A stretch of DNA of 55,690 nucleotides from Chlamydiia bacterium (GCA_021324995.1 JAJPIB010000016.1:1-55690), one strand, 5' to 3'; counted from the stretch's first letter, positions 25,883 through 35,590 are shown. A program made the numbers and translations. Notes: a model not told the origin generated them from the letters alone.

Positions 25883-26872
25883 ATGGAAATCAAGGGAAAA
25901 GCACTTTTTAATCTTCTCAGGATGAACTGTCTGGAGGATCCCAATAGCGATGCGAAGGAATGGCAAGTTGAGGATTTGCGAGATCTAAGCATGGAAGAGT
26001 TATATTCCCGTTTAAAAGCGCTGGGCGTTATTTTAAACGACGAGAGTTTTTCTCTCTACGCCGAAAACTGTGAAAGCCCTGAAGACCTTGCCGATTGCGT
26101 ATGGTTTGAAGAGGAAGATCTTGAAGGACACGATAAAGCTTACCTTCTTCTTTTTGAACTGTGGAGACGCCTGCTTCCTGATAAACTTTCTCTTTCTGTT
26201 TTTTGTGATGAGCTCGATCAACTGATCAACCTTTACGATCAGGGGACTTTAGAAGATGAAGACCCTTTGCAAAGCGCGCTTTCTATTCTCGAAGACATTT
26301 TAGACGATGCCTATGATGAAAAAGGCTCTCCTCAAGGGGTCTTCAATGAGGTCGCCAATTACTGTGCCCACGATCTCGAGCATTTCATCATCGATTACAT
26401 CTCTGACCAAATCGCTGAAGGAAATGAGACTTACGCTTCCGAACTCATCGATGCCTTTTATGATTACTCCTCAGACCGCCGTCATTTTGATTTGCTCCGC
26501 GCCCGTCTTTTTTCTAGCGCCGATCTGGAAGAATCCAACATCTTGTATGGGCGTATCCTTGAAGATCTTACGGATCATCCCGACCTCGAATTGCTACTGC
26601 TTTTCGCAGAAAGCCTTATCCATCGCGGCGATGTGCGGTTATTCATGAAAGCGGTCAAACTCGCGCTTCCTCTGCTTAAAACAGAAGAAGAGTTCCAGGA
26701 TCTGTTGGGAATGGTGGCAGAATATTACCGCTGTCTCGATAGAGAGGCAGAAGAGCATACCGTGAAGGGACTCCTCGCCGAGCGTACGATGCATACTCGA
26801 CAGAAAAATCTAGATCCCTCGGACAAGGCCGTGGCGCATCTCTCCCAAATCATCTCTCTCCACACGGAGTAG
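25883..26872 (+). CDS. Conserved-type acidic hypothetical protein, 329 aa
   Basis: A strongly acidic, leucine-rich, soluble protein that looks all-helical and may form TPR-like helical pairs in its C-terminal half (SNILYGRILEDLTDHPDLE, then LLLLFAESLIHRGDVRLF). I do not recognise a named family. I use the ATG at 25883; the frame opens at a TTG 15 nt earlier. It is divergent from the pseudopilin gene, with palindromic element 6 between the two bodies, and convergent with the 1044-residue gene 11 nt away. Composition resembles housekeeping genes rather than the AT-rich accessory genes. Confidence 0.75.
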   Translation: MEIKGKALFNLLRMNCLEDPNSDAKEWQVEDLRDLSMEELYSRLKALGVILNDESFSLYAENCESPEDLADCVWFEEEDLEGHDKAYLLLFELWRRLLPDKLSLSVFCDELDQLINLYDQGTLEDEDPLQSALSILEDILDDAYDEKGSPQGVFNEVANYCAHDLEHFIIDYISDQIAEGNETYASELIDAFYDYSSDRRHFDLLRARLFSSADLEESNILYGRILEDLTDHPDLELLLLFAESLIHRGDVRLFMKAVKLALPLLKTEEEFQDLLGMVAEYYRCLDREAEEHTVKGLLAERTMHTRQKNLDPSDKAVAHLSQIISLHTE

Positions 26873-26883
26873 GGTCGGAGATG

Positions 26884-29800
26884 TCAGGAGAGAATTTTCT
26901 CGCTCATTTCCTTAAGCTTCTTGGGATCGGAGATAATGGCGTTAGCCATCAGTTCATTTCCTTGTTCAAGAAATGCAACACCAATAAGCAAAGGAACAAT
27001 CTCAGGGGCTTTGATTTTTTGAATGAGTTCTAAAGCTTTCGGCAACACCGCGTTTTCTTTTTGGGTTTCAAGAGAAAAAATGGGTTTAATAATATCTTGA
27101 TATAAAGTCTTTGGGTTTGAAAAATCTGCGTCGGATAAAATGAGATTGAAGGGATTTAGAAAGTCTTCTTCATAAATGACATATCCATTGCACAGAGTGA
27201 TAAAATAATTAGAACATTTAGTGCGTCTCATTATCTTAGCTAAAGGAGTTTTATCAGATGCTTCAAGTTGATGGGCCATGTCCTTAAGCTTGTAGCTACC
27301 TTCAACAATAACGGATAGTGACTCAGCATCCATTGCGTCGAAAACAGGGCGGACCTCAGATAATAATTTATTTTTGGGAAAGGTGAAAATAAACTCCCAA
27401 ACAAGATTAATAATATTAAATTCGGAATCAAAGTAGCTTACCCATTCCTCTTGATTTTCTATTAAAAATCTTAATAAGAAAAAAAGAGTTTCATATCCTA
27501 AGCCAGACCAATTAACAATTGTAGCTTTTCGGTCTTTTGCATTTTCTAAATAGGCTTTAAGGATGGTTCCCGCCAACGTTTTATCCGCTTCATCATTTGC
27601 GAATTTGAAGAGGCTGTGAGAAAGGATTAAGGCAAAATTTGCACAAGGGGATTCTTTGAGAAGGTCGATTCCATCAGCGCAATTTTTAGTGTTAAATGAA
27701 ATCAGGAAGTCTTCAAGAGTATATCGTGATATTTTTCTTTTCTCCATAGGGAGTTTTTTTATTTCTTGAACTAAGCCTTTTTGGCAGAGCTCGGAAAGAG
27801 TACATTCGTCCAAAATAGCTGTTAGTCCTGGAACATTAAATGTGCTGCTTTTTTCTCTTAAGTCAGGATTTTTTTCTAAAGATTCACGAATCCCTAAAAG
27901 GGCGTCTTTAAGAAAATGGATCTCGGAAGGCTCAGTTTTTTCAAGGCTGCTTTTTTTCTGAATTTCTTGGTGCAAGGATTGCAGTGTCGACAGGACATCC
28001 AAAACTTGGTTTTCAGGAATAGCAAGATAACTAAAACATATATGCTTAACAGGCATAGCACTTCCAGATCGATTGACAAAGTTAAAAAACTCTGAAAATT
28101 CTTTATTGTTGATAGCTCTCTCAGCTATAATGACAAACAACTTCTTCGCCAATGGAGAATGAGGATATTGCTGTATAAAAATTTTCACTGCTTCAGGGTT
28201 TTTCAACATAGGCTTTTTCCCGAAGATGCGTTCACACAATTCATGAAAAGTGCGCTGATCTTTTTCAGGCAGTCCTTCCAAGATTTTCATCACTTGTTCA
28301 ACCTTTCCAAAAGACACACCGTGAAGCAATACCATTTGAAAGCAGGGGGTTTGTTCAAAAATGCTAAGCCATTCTGGATGGCTCTCGAAAAGAGCAAGCA
28401 GCTCGCATACCTTTTTCTGCTCCATAGGAACAAAGTTGGCAGCGCTGGGGGCCTCATTCCATCGAATCCGATCTCGTGAAACACCTAGAGATTGTGAAAA
28501 CTTAGAAATCTTATTATCTAGTTTATCTAACACCCAACAAGCGCGTTGTTTTAAGATTTCGCCATAGAGAGAAAAGTCAGAGGTAACTGAGTCGAGTTCT
28601 TTCTCCAATTGTGCATGGAATTCTTCTTGACGTTTTGTAAAACGCTTCTTAAAAATTTCAAATGTATTGTGAATCCAAGGGTTGTCGAACTGATTCACCA
28701 TCGAAAACACTTCGTCAGGAGAGAAAAAAGATGTCTCTAAACATGTTAAAAGTTGTGTTTCGGCGTTTCTTAACTCTTGGACCTGTTCATAAGTTGCTTT
28801 TTTTTCAAAAGTCTCATTTCCTGAATTCCCTGAAAAGAAGCGCCAAATCTTTTCGTAAATTTCTAGAGTTTCTTGGGCTTTTCCTTCTTGAACACAGGTA
28901 TGAAAATTCTTGACACTTCGTGAGGTATCAGAACGCTTTGCTTGCTGTAGCTTCGAGAAATAGCGTAAATCCTCATCTTTAAGATGTGGATTTTCGAGCA
29001 AAAACTGGCCAAAGCTTTCCTTAAAAAGATTCCATTCGATGTAAGCCTCGCTTAAATCTGAATGAGAAGACATGATTTCATATTTTAAGACACTTAAGTG
29101 GCATCGCAAATGGCAAGTGTTTTTGCATTGAGGACGAATTTCAAAAGGACATTTTCGCTGAGGTTTTTCTAACTCCTTAAAATGCTCGCCTAGTGTCGCC
29201 TGGACTAATGAAGAATTTGTAGAAAACTTTAATTGAGGACGAATTTCAAAAGGACATTTTTGCTGAGGTTTTTCTAACTCCTTAAAATGCTCGCCTAGTG
29301 TCGCCTGGACTAATGAAGAATTTGTAGAAAACTTTAAGCGATATATCTTGCTCCAAAAAGACTCTTGGAATAGAAAATCATGAGCGATATAAGAATGTAC
29401 AAGATCGGCTGAATCATGGTAGCGGACGAAAAATGTATTTGGGCTGTCTTTTTCTACAACGAGCAATGTTTCATGAAGAACGGAGCCCGTCAAGAAAATG
29501 GCTTTTTCTCCAACTTGTAGAGCTTTGACCTTTTCTAGGGCGAGGTGCGTGAAGCGAGAAAGTTGTTGATCCTCTATTTCAAGTGGACGATTAGCGTTTT
29601 CTGCTCCCTGCCCTGACGCCGCTAAAAGAATTAATCGCAACTCAGCGGATCTGAGAAGATCAATCTCCTCGCTCAGATTTTGAGATGACTCTAGAAGTTG
29701 TATATATTTTTCAATGACTTGACGTGAATTTTTGCTCAAAGGGCTGGAAAAAGAAGATTCAAGAAAGCTGCATAATTCGTGTTTTAATCGATCTGAGGTG

Positions 29801-30018
29801 ATGGAGCCTGCGAAATACTCATATTTCGAAAAAGAATTCTTGCAAAGTGGATTGTTTCGATCAGGCGAACCAGCAAAATCTAAAAAAAAAGCGTATGCCA
29901 ATTTGCTGACTTCTCTTTCTTCACCCACGCCGAAAATATGTTTCTTAATTTCTAATTTATTTTTTGTGGTAAATGGATCTGAAAATAAAGAATTAATATA
30001 GTTCATTACTCTTCTCAT
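26884..30018 (-). CDS. Large hypothetical protein, 1044 aa, with an internal 35-residue tandem duplication
   Basis: I do not recognise this protein. It is soluble, mainly helical, with no signal peptide or membrane helix. Around residues 228-297 a 35-residue block starting LKFSTNSSLVQATLGEHFKE is repeated exactly except for one Q/R change. Directly after it comes QCKNTCHLRCHLSVLKYEIM, which faintly resembles the catalytic-cysteine helix of papain-like proteases; that is speculative. The long C-terminal part may form helical repeats. Start at 30018, or at the ATG at 30006 with AGAAGAG just upstream. A long AT-rich leader resembles those of the 474-residue and PARG-like genes. A secreted host-interaction protein is a reasonable guess only. 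Confidence 0.75.
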   Translation of the reverse strand: MRRVMNYINSLFSDPFTTKNKLEIKKHIFGVGEEREVSKLAYAFFLDFAGSPDRNNPLCKNSFSKYEYFAGSITSDRLKHELCSFLESSFSSPLSKNSRQVIEKYIQLLESSQNLSEEIDLLRSAELRLILLAASGQGAENANRPLEIEDQQLSRFTHLALEKVKALQVGEKAIFLTGSVLHETLLVVEKDSPNTFFVRYHDSADLVHSYIAHDFLFQESFWSKIYRLKFSTNSSLVQATLGEHFKELEKPQQKCPFEIRPQLKFSTNSSLVQATLGEHFKELEKPQRKCPFEIRPQCKNTCHLRCHLSVLKYEIMSSHSDLSEAYIEWNLFKESFGQFLLENPHLKDEDLRYFSKLQQAKRSDTSRSVKNFHTCVQEGKAQETLEIYEKIWRFFSGNSGNETFEKKATYEQVQELRNAETQLLTCLETSFFSPDEVFSMVNQFDNPWIHNTFEIFKKRFTKRQEEFHAQLEKELDSVTSDFSLYGEILKQRACWVLDKLDNKISKFSQSLGVSRDRIRWNEAPSAANFVPMEQKKVCELLALFESHPEWLSIFEQTPCFQMVLLHGVSFGKVEQVMKILEGLPEKDQRTFHELCERIFGKKPMLKNPEAVKIFIQQYPHSPLAKKLFVIIAERAINNKEFSEFFNFVNRSGSAMPVKHICFSYLAIPENQVLDVLSTLQSLHQEIQKKSSLEKTEPSEIHFLKDALLGIRESLEKNPDLREKSSTFNVPGLTAILDECTLSELCQKGLVQEIKKLPMEKRKISRYTLEDFLISFNTKNCADGIDLLKESPCANFALILSHSLFKFANDEADKTLAGTILKAYLENAKDRKATIVNWSGLGYETLFFLLRFLIENQEEWVSYFDSEFNIINLVWEFIFTFPKNKLLSEVRPVFDAMDAESLSVIVEGSYKLKDMAHQLEASDKTPLAKIMRRTKCSNYFITLCNGYVIYEEDFLNPFNLILSDADFSNPKTLYQDIIKPIFSLETQKENAVLPKALELIQKIKAPEIVPLLIGVAFLEQGNELMANAIISDPKKLKEMSEKILS
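29128..29337 (-). repeat. 105-bp tandem duplication inside a coding region
   Basis: Two adjacent 105-bp units (29128-29232 and 29233-29337) differ at a single base, which changes Q to R. The unit is a multiple of three, so the frame is kept. Such identity implies a recent duplication or ongoing copy-number variation. Confidence 0.95.
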
Positions 30019-30128
30019 GTAAAATTGTTTAATATTAATTTTATCAATTAAATTAAATAATTACAATAAAGAAGTGCGGGATTGATTAAATTAGTTATTA
30101 TTAACCGAAATTAATGTGGGATAAGACT

Positions 30129-30884
30129 TTAGAACAATTTAAGGGGGGTGAAATCGAGATAGTCACAGGAGGAAAACACATAATCGACTCCCCGCGCTTT
30201 GCCGAAGGGAAGACTGCCTTTGCGGACGTTGTGCAGGTGGCCAAAGGCGCAAATAGCGATGTCAAAGGCTTCAAGAATCTCTGAGGCGCGCGAGGGGGCG
30301 AGGTCTGCTCCGACTGGGGGATAATGGGTCATGGCGATCTTAACCTTCGCATTGGGCGGGATTTGTGCCAGGCTAAGCTTTAAACGCTCGAGTTCTCTTG
30401 CGAAGATCCTTTCTTCTTCCTCTTTTTCCTTGGCGAGCTCTTCGGGGGTTTTAACCTTGGCTCGCGCGTTCTCCTGAAATTCGATGTAGGCGCTGAAGTT
30501 GTATTCTGGAGTATCCCATAACCTACTGCCACCAATGGCAATGTCATTCCAAATAAAGACGTTGTTATGGATGAAGTGGATCGAGGGAGGCATGACTTTG
30601 GCAAGCTTCGAGGATGAGCTCCACCAATAATCGTGGTTGCCGCGCAGGATCACTTTTGTGCCCGGAAGGGCGTCGATCCAGTTGAGATCGACGAGAGCTT
30701 GTTCTAGATGCATTGCCCAGGAAATGTCGCCGGGAATGAGGACGAGATCATGTGGAGACACGAGCTGCTTCCAATGAGAGGCGATTTTTTCAGCATAGTT
30801 ATGCCAAGCAGGACCAAACGCTTCCATGGTTTTCTCGGGAACGCCAAAGGCGAGGTGGGGGTCGGAAAGGGTCCAAACTGACAT
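30129..30884 (-). CDS. Calcineurin-like metallophosphoesterase
   Basis: A 251-residue phosphoesterase with the complete metal-binding set: SDPHLAFG (where D-x-H is the first motif), PGDISWAM, LRGNHDYWW, MTHYPP and CAFGHLHN. Its substrate is unknown; nucleotide or phosphoprotein hydrolysis is typical of the fold. The frame extends 32 codons upstream into glgC, but the ATG at 30884 matches the start of the fold and lies 13 nt after the glgC stop, so the two form an operon. I recall the same pairing in Chlamydia. Confidence 0.88.
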   Translation of the reverse strand: MSVWTLSDPHLAFGVPEKTMEAFGPAWHNYAEKIASHWKQLVSPHDLVLIPGDISWAMHLEQALVDLNWIDALPGTKVILRGNHDYWWSSSSKLAKVMPPSIHFIHNNVFIWNDIAIGGSRLWDTPEYNFSAYIEFQENARAKVKTPEELAKEKEEEERIFARELERLKLSLAQIPPNAKVKIAMTHYPPVGADLAPSRASEILEAFDIAICAFGHLHNVRKGSLPFGKARGVDYVFSSCDYLDFTPLKLF

Positions 30885-30897
30885 CGAGGAATGCTCT

Positions 30898-32085
30898 TTA
30901 GAGGATGAAGTTATCGGGGACTTTTGTCCCAGAAGTAACGATAATAATCCCATCGCGAATAAAAATGCCATCCCCTTCAAATTTTTCCAAATTCTCGCGG
31001 TTCGTCAGTTTGACGTTATTGCCAATGCTGCTGTTTTCATCGAGGATGACTTTTTCAAGTAGGCAGTTTTCACCGATGGTATAAGCGGGCAGAGTAGTTT
31101 CAAGGAGGATGCTGTGGCGAATGATCGTGCCTTTGTTGATTTTGAGACGCATGCCTACGATGCTGTTAGAGATTTCTTTAGCTTCGATCACCGCGCCTTG
31201 TCCAATGATCGATTGATTGATAGTGGTGTCTGTAATGAGGGGGTTGGGTAAGTGATGAGCCTTAGTAAAAATGGGGTTGAGCTCATCGTAGGTGTTGAGA
31301 CAGTTTTTTTGTTTGGTGAGAGCGATATTGGCGGCGTAGTAAGATCCGATGGTCCCGATGTCTTCCCAATAGCCTTTATAGATATAGGCGGAAGTTTTCC
31401 CCTTCTTTAATTGAATGGGGATGAGATCTTTGCCGAAATCGTCACCCGTTTCCTCTAAAAGTGCAAAGAGAGCAGCGCGTTTGAAAATATAGATCCCCAT
31501 CGAGCCTAAGTAGTGGTCTTCATCTTTATAAAGATATTCTTTAGGAGGTGATGAAGGTTTTTCGACGAAGTTTTGGACAGTATTGCTGGCGTCAATCTTG
31601 AGGATACCCATTCTTTTTGTTTCCTTTGCATTCACGGGAAGACAAGCGATGGTCAAATCGGCGTCTTCGGCGAGGCTGAAATTAAACATCTCTGAGAAAT
31701 CGAAGTTGTAAAGCTGATCACCCGATAAGATCAGGAAGTACTCTGCCGTTGTTCTTTTAAAAGACTCTATATTTTTCCGAATCGCATCCGCAGTTCCTTT
31801 GAAATAGATTTGTTCCAGCCAGGGCTCTTGGGGACAGAGTGTCTTAATTTTGGAATTTTGAAAGTAGTGGTAAGTGTTTTCGATATGTTGGTGCAGGGGC
31901 GTGGTAAAATATTGAGAGATGATAAAGATTTGCTGGATTTTAGCATTGAGCGAGTTAGAGATGGGAATATCGATCAGTCGATACTTGCCTCCGTAGCTAA
32001 CAGAGGGTTTGCAGCGGTTTTTGGTAAGCGGATGTAACCGCGTTCCTTGTCCGCCTGCAAGGATAATACTTGCGACGCGTTTCAT
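30898..32085 (-). CDS. glgC: Glucose-1-phosphate adenylyltransferase (ADP-glucose pyrophosphorylase)
   Basis: GlgC makes ADP-glucose from ATP and glucose-1-phosphate, the committed step in glycogen synthesis. The 395-residue protein shows the nucleotidyltransferase head SIILAGGQGTRLHPLTKNRCKP, the sugar-binding FKGTADAIRKN, the ILSGDQLYNFD metal site, FVEKPS and GYWEDIGTIGSYYAAN. A left-handed beta-helix follows (repeated I/V-G hexapeptides). Start at 32085, where AGAAGG lies about 5 nt upstream, rather than the longer frame to 32112. It is followed by the metallophosphoesterase gene. Glycogen metabolism is a known chlamydial trait. Confidence 0.95.
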   Translation of the reverse strand: MKRVASIILAGGQGTRLHPLTKNRCKPSVSYGGKYRLIDIPISNSLNAKIQQIFIISQYFTTPLHQHIENTYHYFQNSKIKTLCPQEPWLEQIYFKGTADAIRKNIESFKRTTAEYFLILSGDQLYNFDFSEMFNFSLAEDADLTIACLPVNAKETKRMGILKIDASNTVQNFVEKPSSPPKEYLYKDEDHYLGSMGIYIFKRAALFALLEETGDDFGKDLIPIQLKKGKTSAYIYKGYWEDIGTIGSYYAANIALTKQKNCLNTYDELNPIFTKAHHLPNPLITDTTINQSIIGQGAVIEAKEISNSIVGMRLKINKGTIIRHSILLETTLPAYTIGENCLLEKVILDENSSIGNNVKLTNRENLEKFEGDGIFIRDGIIIVTSGTKVPDNFIL

Positions 32086-32181
32086 ATTTTCCTTCTGTGC
32101 GCCTGAAGGCATGGAATCCTGTCATACTCTTTAAAATCATATTAATAGCATTTGTTTTATTTGTTAAAAATATTTTTTAAA

Positions 32182-33084
32182 TCATTTCTTTTGAAGAAAG
32201 GAGTGGCTGATGCCTTTTAGAGCAGCGCGATGGAGCTTGGCAGTGTCTTTAGAAGTCTTAGGATGTGCAAGAATGAAGAGAATTTGCCCCAGTTCTTTGA
32301 GGAAACGGGATAAATAGAAGCGGTAGCGCTGAGCCCAAGGGATGTTTCTCTTGAGAAAGAGCAACCGATTTCTAAAGTAGTAATAGTTCCATAAAGGTCC
32401 GCGATTTCCCCCTTCAAAAGATTGGGAGATCTTATGCCAGACCCGCGCTTCTGGGATATACAGACACTCATAACCAGCTTTGCGGATGCGCCAGCACCAG
32501 TCGATCTCTTCCCACAAAAGAAAGAAGCGCGGCTCCATCAGTCCAACCTTCACTAAGACCTCTTTTCGGATAAAAAGAGCACAGCCGCAGGCGTACCCGA
32601 CGGCGCGTGCCTCTTCCCATTTTTTGTCGAGATCTGAGTCTCCGCAGCCATAGTGAAAGCATCGGAGGGATTGAGGGTGGACATCTCCGCCGGCATGCCA
32701 GATGACGGTAGGATTATCGTAGAAAAAAATCTTGGCGCCAAATGCTCCCCCATGAGGGTAGAGAGTTGCCGCGCGGGCAAAAGCGGTTAAGAGATTGGGA
32801 GAGGAAACGGTGTCGTTATTAAGCAGCAGTACGGCCTCTGCCCCTCTTTCTAACGCGTAATCGATTCCTGTGTTATTCCCTTCCGCAAATCCTAAGTTAG
32901 TTTCATTGCGAATGAGATAAAGGTGTGGATAATTTTTAGTTTTGAGGGAGAGATCAGAGTCGTTAGAAGCGTTATCGACGAGAATGACTTCGAAGTTAGG
33001 GTAATCTTGCGCTTTCAGAGATTCAAGACATTCGATGGTATCTGCAAGGTTCTGGTAGTGCAGAACAATGACAGCAATTTTCAT
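32182..33084 (-). CDS. Family 2 glycosyltransferase (rhamnosyltransferase-like)
   Basis: A 300-residue GT2 enzyme of the WbbL/RfbN type. It shows VIVLHYQNLADTIECLESL, VILVDNASNDSD, LGFAEGNNTGIDYA, the metal-binding LLLNNDT, and WEEIDWCWRIRKAGYE. It would transfer a sugar from a nucleotide donor to an envelope or surface glycan at the inner face of the membrane. Its acceptor is unknown. The ATG overlaps the lipA stop by 4 nt, so it is translated with lipA and lpdA although it has no obvious metabolic tie to them. Confidence 0.9.
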   Translation of the reverse strand: MKIAVIVLHYQNLADTIECLESLKAQDYPNFEVILVDNASNDSDLSLKTKNYPHLYLIRNETNLGFAEGNNTGIDYALERGAEAVLLLNNDTVSSPNLLTAFARAATLYPHGGAFGAKIFFYDNPTVIWHAGGDVHPQSLRCFHYGCGDSDLDKKWEEARAVGYACGCALFIRKEVLVKVGLMEPRFFLLWEEIDWCWRIRKAGYECLYIPEARVWHKISQSFEGGNRGPLWNYYYFRNRLLFLKRNIPWAQRYRFYLSRFLKELGQILFILAHPKTSKDTAKLHRAALKGISHSFLQKK

Positions 33085-34043
33085 CGCGTGGCAAGTTTTT
33101 TGACTTCATGGGCATTGTAGCTGGATCTCACGAAGGGTCCGCAATACATCTGAGTTACCCCTAGTAGGTAGCCAAACTCTTCATAGCGTTTGAACTGCTC
33201 AGGGGTGACGAATTCTTTCACTAGGAGTTTGCGATGATCGGCTTGCAGGTACTGACCAATCGTAATGATGTTGCAACCCGCTTCGTAAAGATCGGAGATC
33301 GTTTGCTCGACTTGAGCGGGAGATTCCCCGAGGCCGACCATGATTCCCGATTTGACATGCCCTGCTAGGCCGGAGGCTTTCACGTATTTTAAAACCGATA
33401 GTGTCCTGTCATAGGTGGCTTTATGCCTGACCCGTGGCGAGAGTTCTCTGACGGTTTCGATGTTGTGGTTGAAAATATCGGGTCTTTCTTGAAGAAGGAT
33501 ATCGAGGGAGGCGGTCTCGCCGCAGAAATCGGATGTGAGCACTTCGATGGAGACGCCGTGGCACTCCTTGCGAATAGTGCGAATGATTTGAGCAAGATGT
33601 GTGGCGCCGCCGTCGGAAAGATCGTCTCGAGCTACCATTGTGATAACGACGTGTTGTAAGCCCAGATCCTTCACAGATCCGGCGATGCGCATCGGTTCAT
33701 CGGCTTCTAAAGCTTTGGGAGTTTTTGAAAAGTCGATGTCGCAAAACCCACAATTACGCGTACATTCTTTTCCCATCGCCAAAAAGGTGGCTGTTTTATT
33801 GGAGTAGCACTCAAAACGGTTGGGACATTTTGCCTCTTCGCAAACGGTGTTTAAGCGGTATTTGGCTAAAATTGCGTTTGTCTTGAAGAGGTTTTGCCCT
33901 CGCGGCAGGTTGCGATGCAGCCAGGAGGGAAACCTACCCCGGGCTGGGGCATTGCCGCCTTCATAAGATTCAGGGTTGATTGGAAGCTTGTTGCGTTTTA
34001 CTTGGGGAGTAATGTCGAACAGCTTTTCATCATCGTTGGTCAT
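33081..34043 (-). CDS. lipA: Lipoyl synthase
   Basis: A radical-SAM enzyme that inserts two sulfurs into octanoylated protein to make lipoate. The 320-residue protein has both iron-sulfur sites. The auxiliary cluster cysteines are in CEEAKCPNRFECY. The radical-SAM CxxxCxxC is in CTRNCGFCDID. FNHNIETV and KSGIMVGLGES are also conserved. It sits between lpdA and a glycosyltransferase with 4-nt overlaps on each side. Lipoylated E2 subunits of the 2-oxoacid dehydrogenases are its natural substrates, and LpdA is the E3 of those complexes. Confidence 0.97.
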   Translation of the reverse strand: MTNDDEKLFDITPQVKRNKLPINPESYEGGNAPARGRFPSWLHRNLPRGQNLFKTNAILAKYRLNTVCEEAKCPNRFECYSNKTATFLAMGKECTRNCGFCDIDFSKTPKALEADEPMRIAGSVKDLGLQHVVITMVARDDLSDGGATHLAQIIRTIRKECHGVSIEVLTSDFCGETASLDILLQERPDIFNHNIETVRELSPRVRHKATYDRTLSVLKYVKASGLAGHVKSGIMVGLGESPAQVEQTISDLYEAGCNIITIGQYLQADHRKLLVKEFVTPEQFKRYEEFGYLLGVTQMYCGPFVRSSYNAHEVKKLATR

Positions 34044-35437
34044 CTTTTCACTTTAGGTGGAAAATGAATGGGCGTGTCGTTTGCCATGAGGGCAGCTTCC
34101 AGCCATGCTTCTGCAACAGTGGGGTGAGCGTGGATGGTATCGGTGATGCAATCGAGGGTGAGTTCGTTCGCGATGGCAACACCCATTTCAGCAATCAGAG
34201 TAGACGCTTCGCTGCCGACCACTTGCGCGCCAAGGATTTGGCCATTTTTGCGGTCGACGACGACTTGTGCAAATCCATCGGTTTCTATGGCAGCGACAGA
34301 CTTCCCAAGGGCTAAGAAGGGGAATTTACCGATGGTAGCGTTATAGCCCGCTTCTTGAGCTTGCTCGAGCGTCATGCCGACAGTCGCGATCTCTGGGTTG
34401 GTAAAAATCACAGCGGGAACAGCGTTGTAGTGCATTCTTGCTGGCTTATTCGCCGCGTTAGCAGCAGCAACGATTCCTTGGTGGGAGGCTACGTGCGCCA
34501 ACATGAATTTTCCTGTGACATCGCCAATGGCATAAATGCCAGGAACATTTGTTTCCATCTTATCGTTGGTATCGATCATTCCTCTTTCAGAAACGGCAAC
34601 TCCTGCTTTTTCCAGGCCAAGTCCCGAAGAGATGATCTTTCTTCCAATAGACACAAGTGCCATATCGCACGTGACCGGAGGTTTGTCTTTGAGGCGAATG
34701 CTAAGATTGTTAGCATGGTCGATCCCTTCCACCATGACCCCTGTTTGAATCTCGATCCCTTTTTTGACAAAAGCGCGCGTTAGAGATTCTGCAACTGTTT
34801 TTCCTTGCAGACTGACAATCGAGGATAGCGCTTCAAGAATGATCACTTTGACACCGAGGTCGGAAAAGAGAGATGCAAACTCGCAGCCGATGTATCCTCC
34901 GCCGATGATCGCAAGCGTTTTTGGAAGTGTAGTCAGCTCTAGAATGGAAGAGGAGTTGAAGACGCGCTTGTGGTCGCAAGGAAAAGCGGGAATGTCGAGC
35001 GGTTCTGATCCTGTAGCAATGATTGTTTTTCCTGCAGTGACGATAACGTTATCGTGTCCTTTCACTTTGATTTCGCGAGGAGACAGGAATTCTGCATGGC
35101 CTCTGAAGATCGTGATGCCGTTGGATTGGATCAATCCTTCGAGACTTCTTCTCATTTTTTCGACCACACTATCTTTGCGCGTTTTCATCTTGCCATAATC
35201 GAAGGAGATAGGTCCTGTGGTGATGCCATAATCGGCGGCGTGGTGGATTTTATGCAGAACATGAGCATTGGCAAGCAATGTCTTTGTCGGAATGCAGCCC
35301 ACGTTGAGGCAAGTTCCCCCCAAAAAGTTCTTTTCAATGAGACAGACCTTGAGACCGACTTGCGCGCCTTTAATGGCTGCAACGTAGCCTCCCGGGCCTG
35401 CGCCGATGACTACCAGATCAAAATTTTGTTTTTCCAT
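34040..35437 (-). CDS. lpdA: Dihydrolipoamide dehydrogenase (E3)
   Basis: The flavoprotein E3 of pyruvate and related dehydrogenase complexes reoxidises dihydrolipoamide with NAD. The 465-residue protein has the FAD loop VVIGAGPGGYVAAIKGA, the redox disulfide GGTCLNVGCIPTK, the NAD loop AIIGGGYIGCEFAS, YAIGDVTG and the C-terminal IHAHPTVAEAW with the catalytic histidine-glutamate. The frame opens 45 codons earlier, but the ATG at 35437 matches the family N-terminus. It is first in the lpdA-lipA-glycosyltransferase operon. The zinc-ribbon gene at 35591 is divergent. Confidence 0.97.
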   Translation of the reverse strand: MEKQNFDLVVIGAGPGGYVAAIKGAQVGLKVCLIEKNFLGGTCLNVGCIPTKTLLANAHVLHKIHHAADYGITTGPISFDYGKMKTRKDSVVEKMRRSLEGLIQSNGITIFRGHAEFLSPREIKVKGHDNVIVTAGKTIIATGSEPLDIPAFPCDHKRVFNSSSILELTTLPKTLAIIGGGYIGCEFASLFSDLGVKVIILEALSSIVSLQGKTVAESLTRAFVKKGIEIQTGVMVEGIDHANNLSIRLKDKPPVTCDMALVSIGRKIISSGLGLEKAGVAVSERGMIDTNDKMETNVPGIYAIGDVTGKFMLAHVASHQGIVAAANAANKPARMHYNAVPAVIFTNPEIATVGMTLEQAQEAGYNATIGKFPFLALGKSVAAIETDGFAQVVVDRKNGQILGAQVVGSEASTLIAEMGVAIANELTLDCITDTIHAHPTVAEAWLEAALMANDTPIHFPPKVKR

Positions 35438-35590
35438 TATCTGCATACTCCATTTTTGAATCGATTTTACACCATTTGGCCAAAAGCCGCTAGGTTTTTG
35501 GCAAAACGAGTTCGCCTTCAAATTCCTGCTGGTTTTTTTGCCATTTCTATGACAAGATGGATTGAAGAGCACTTAATTGAATCATCGCCT

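Noticed and set aside
25783..25992. Further N-terminal extension of the pseudopilin-like gene
   Set aside because: This part runs antisense into the divergent 329-residue gene and beyond the palindromic element, with no ribosome site.
30885..30980. Longer start of the metallophosphoesterase
   Set aside because: The extra residues read through the end of glgC and precede the natural start of the fold at MSVWTLSDPH.
35054..35590. Long N-terminal extension of the zinc-ribbon protein
   Set aside because: The in-frame extension runs antisense through the 5' half of lpdA and encodes no plausible domain; the protein starts near 35591.
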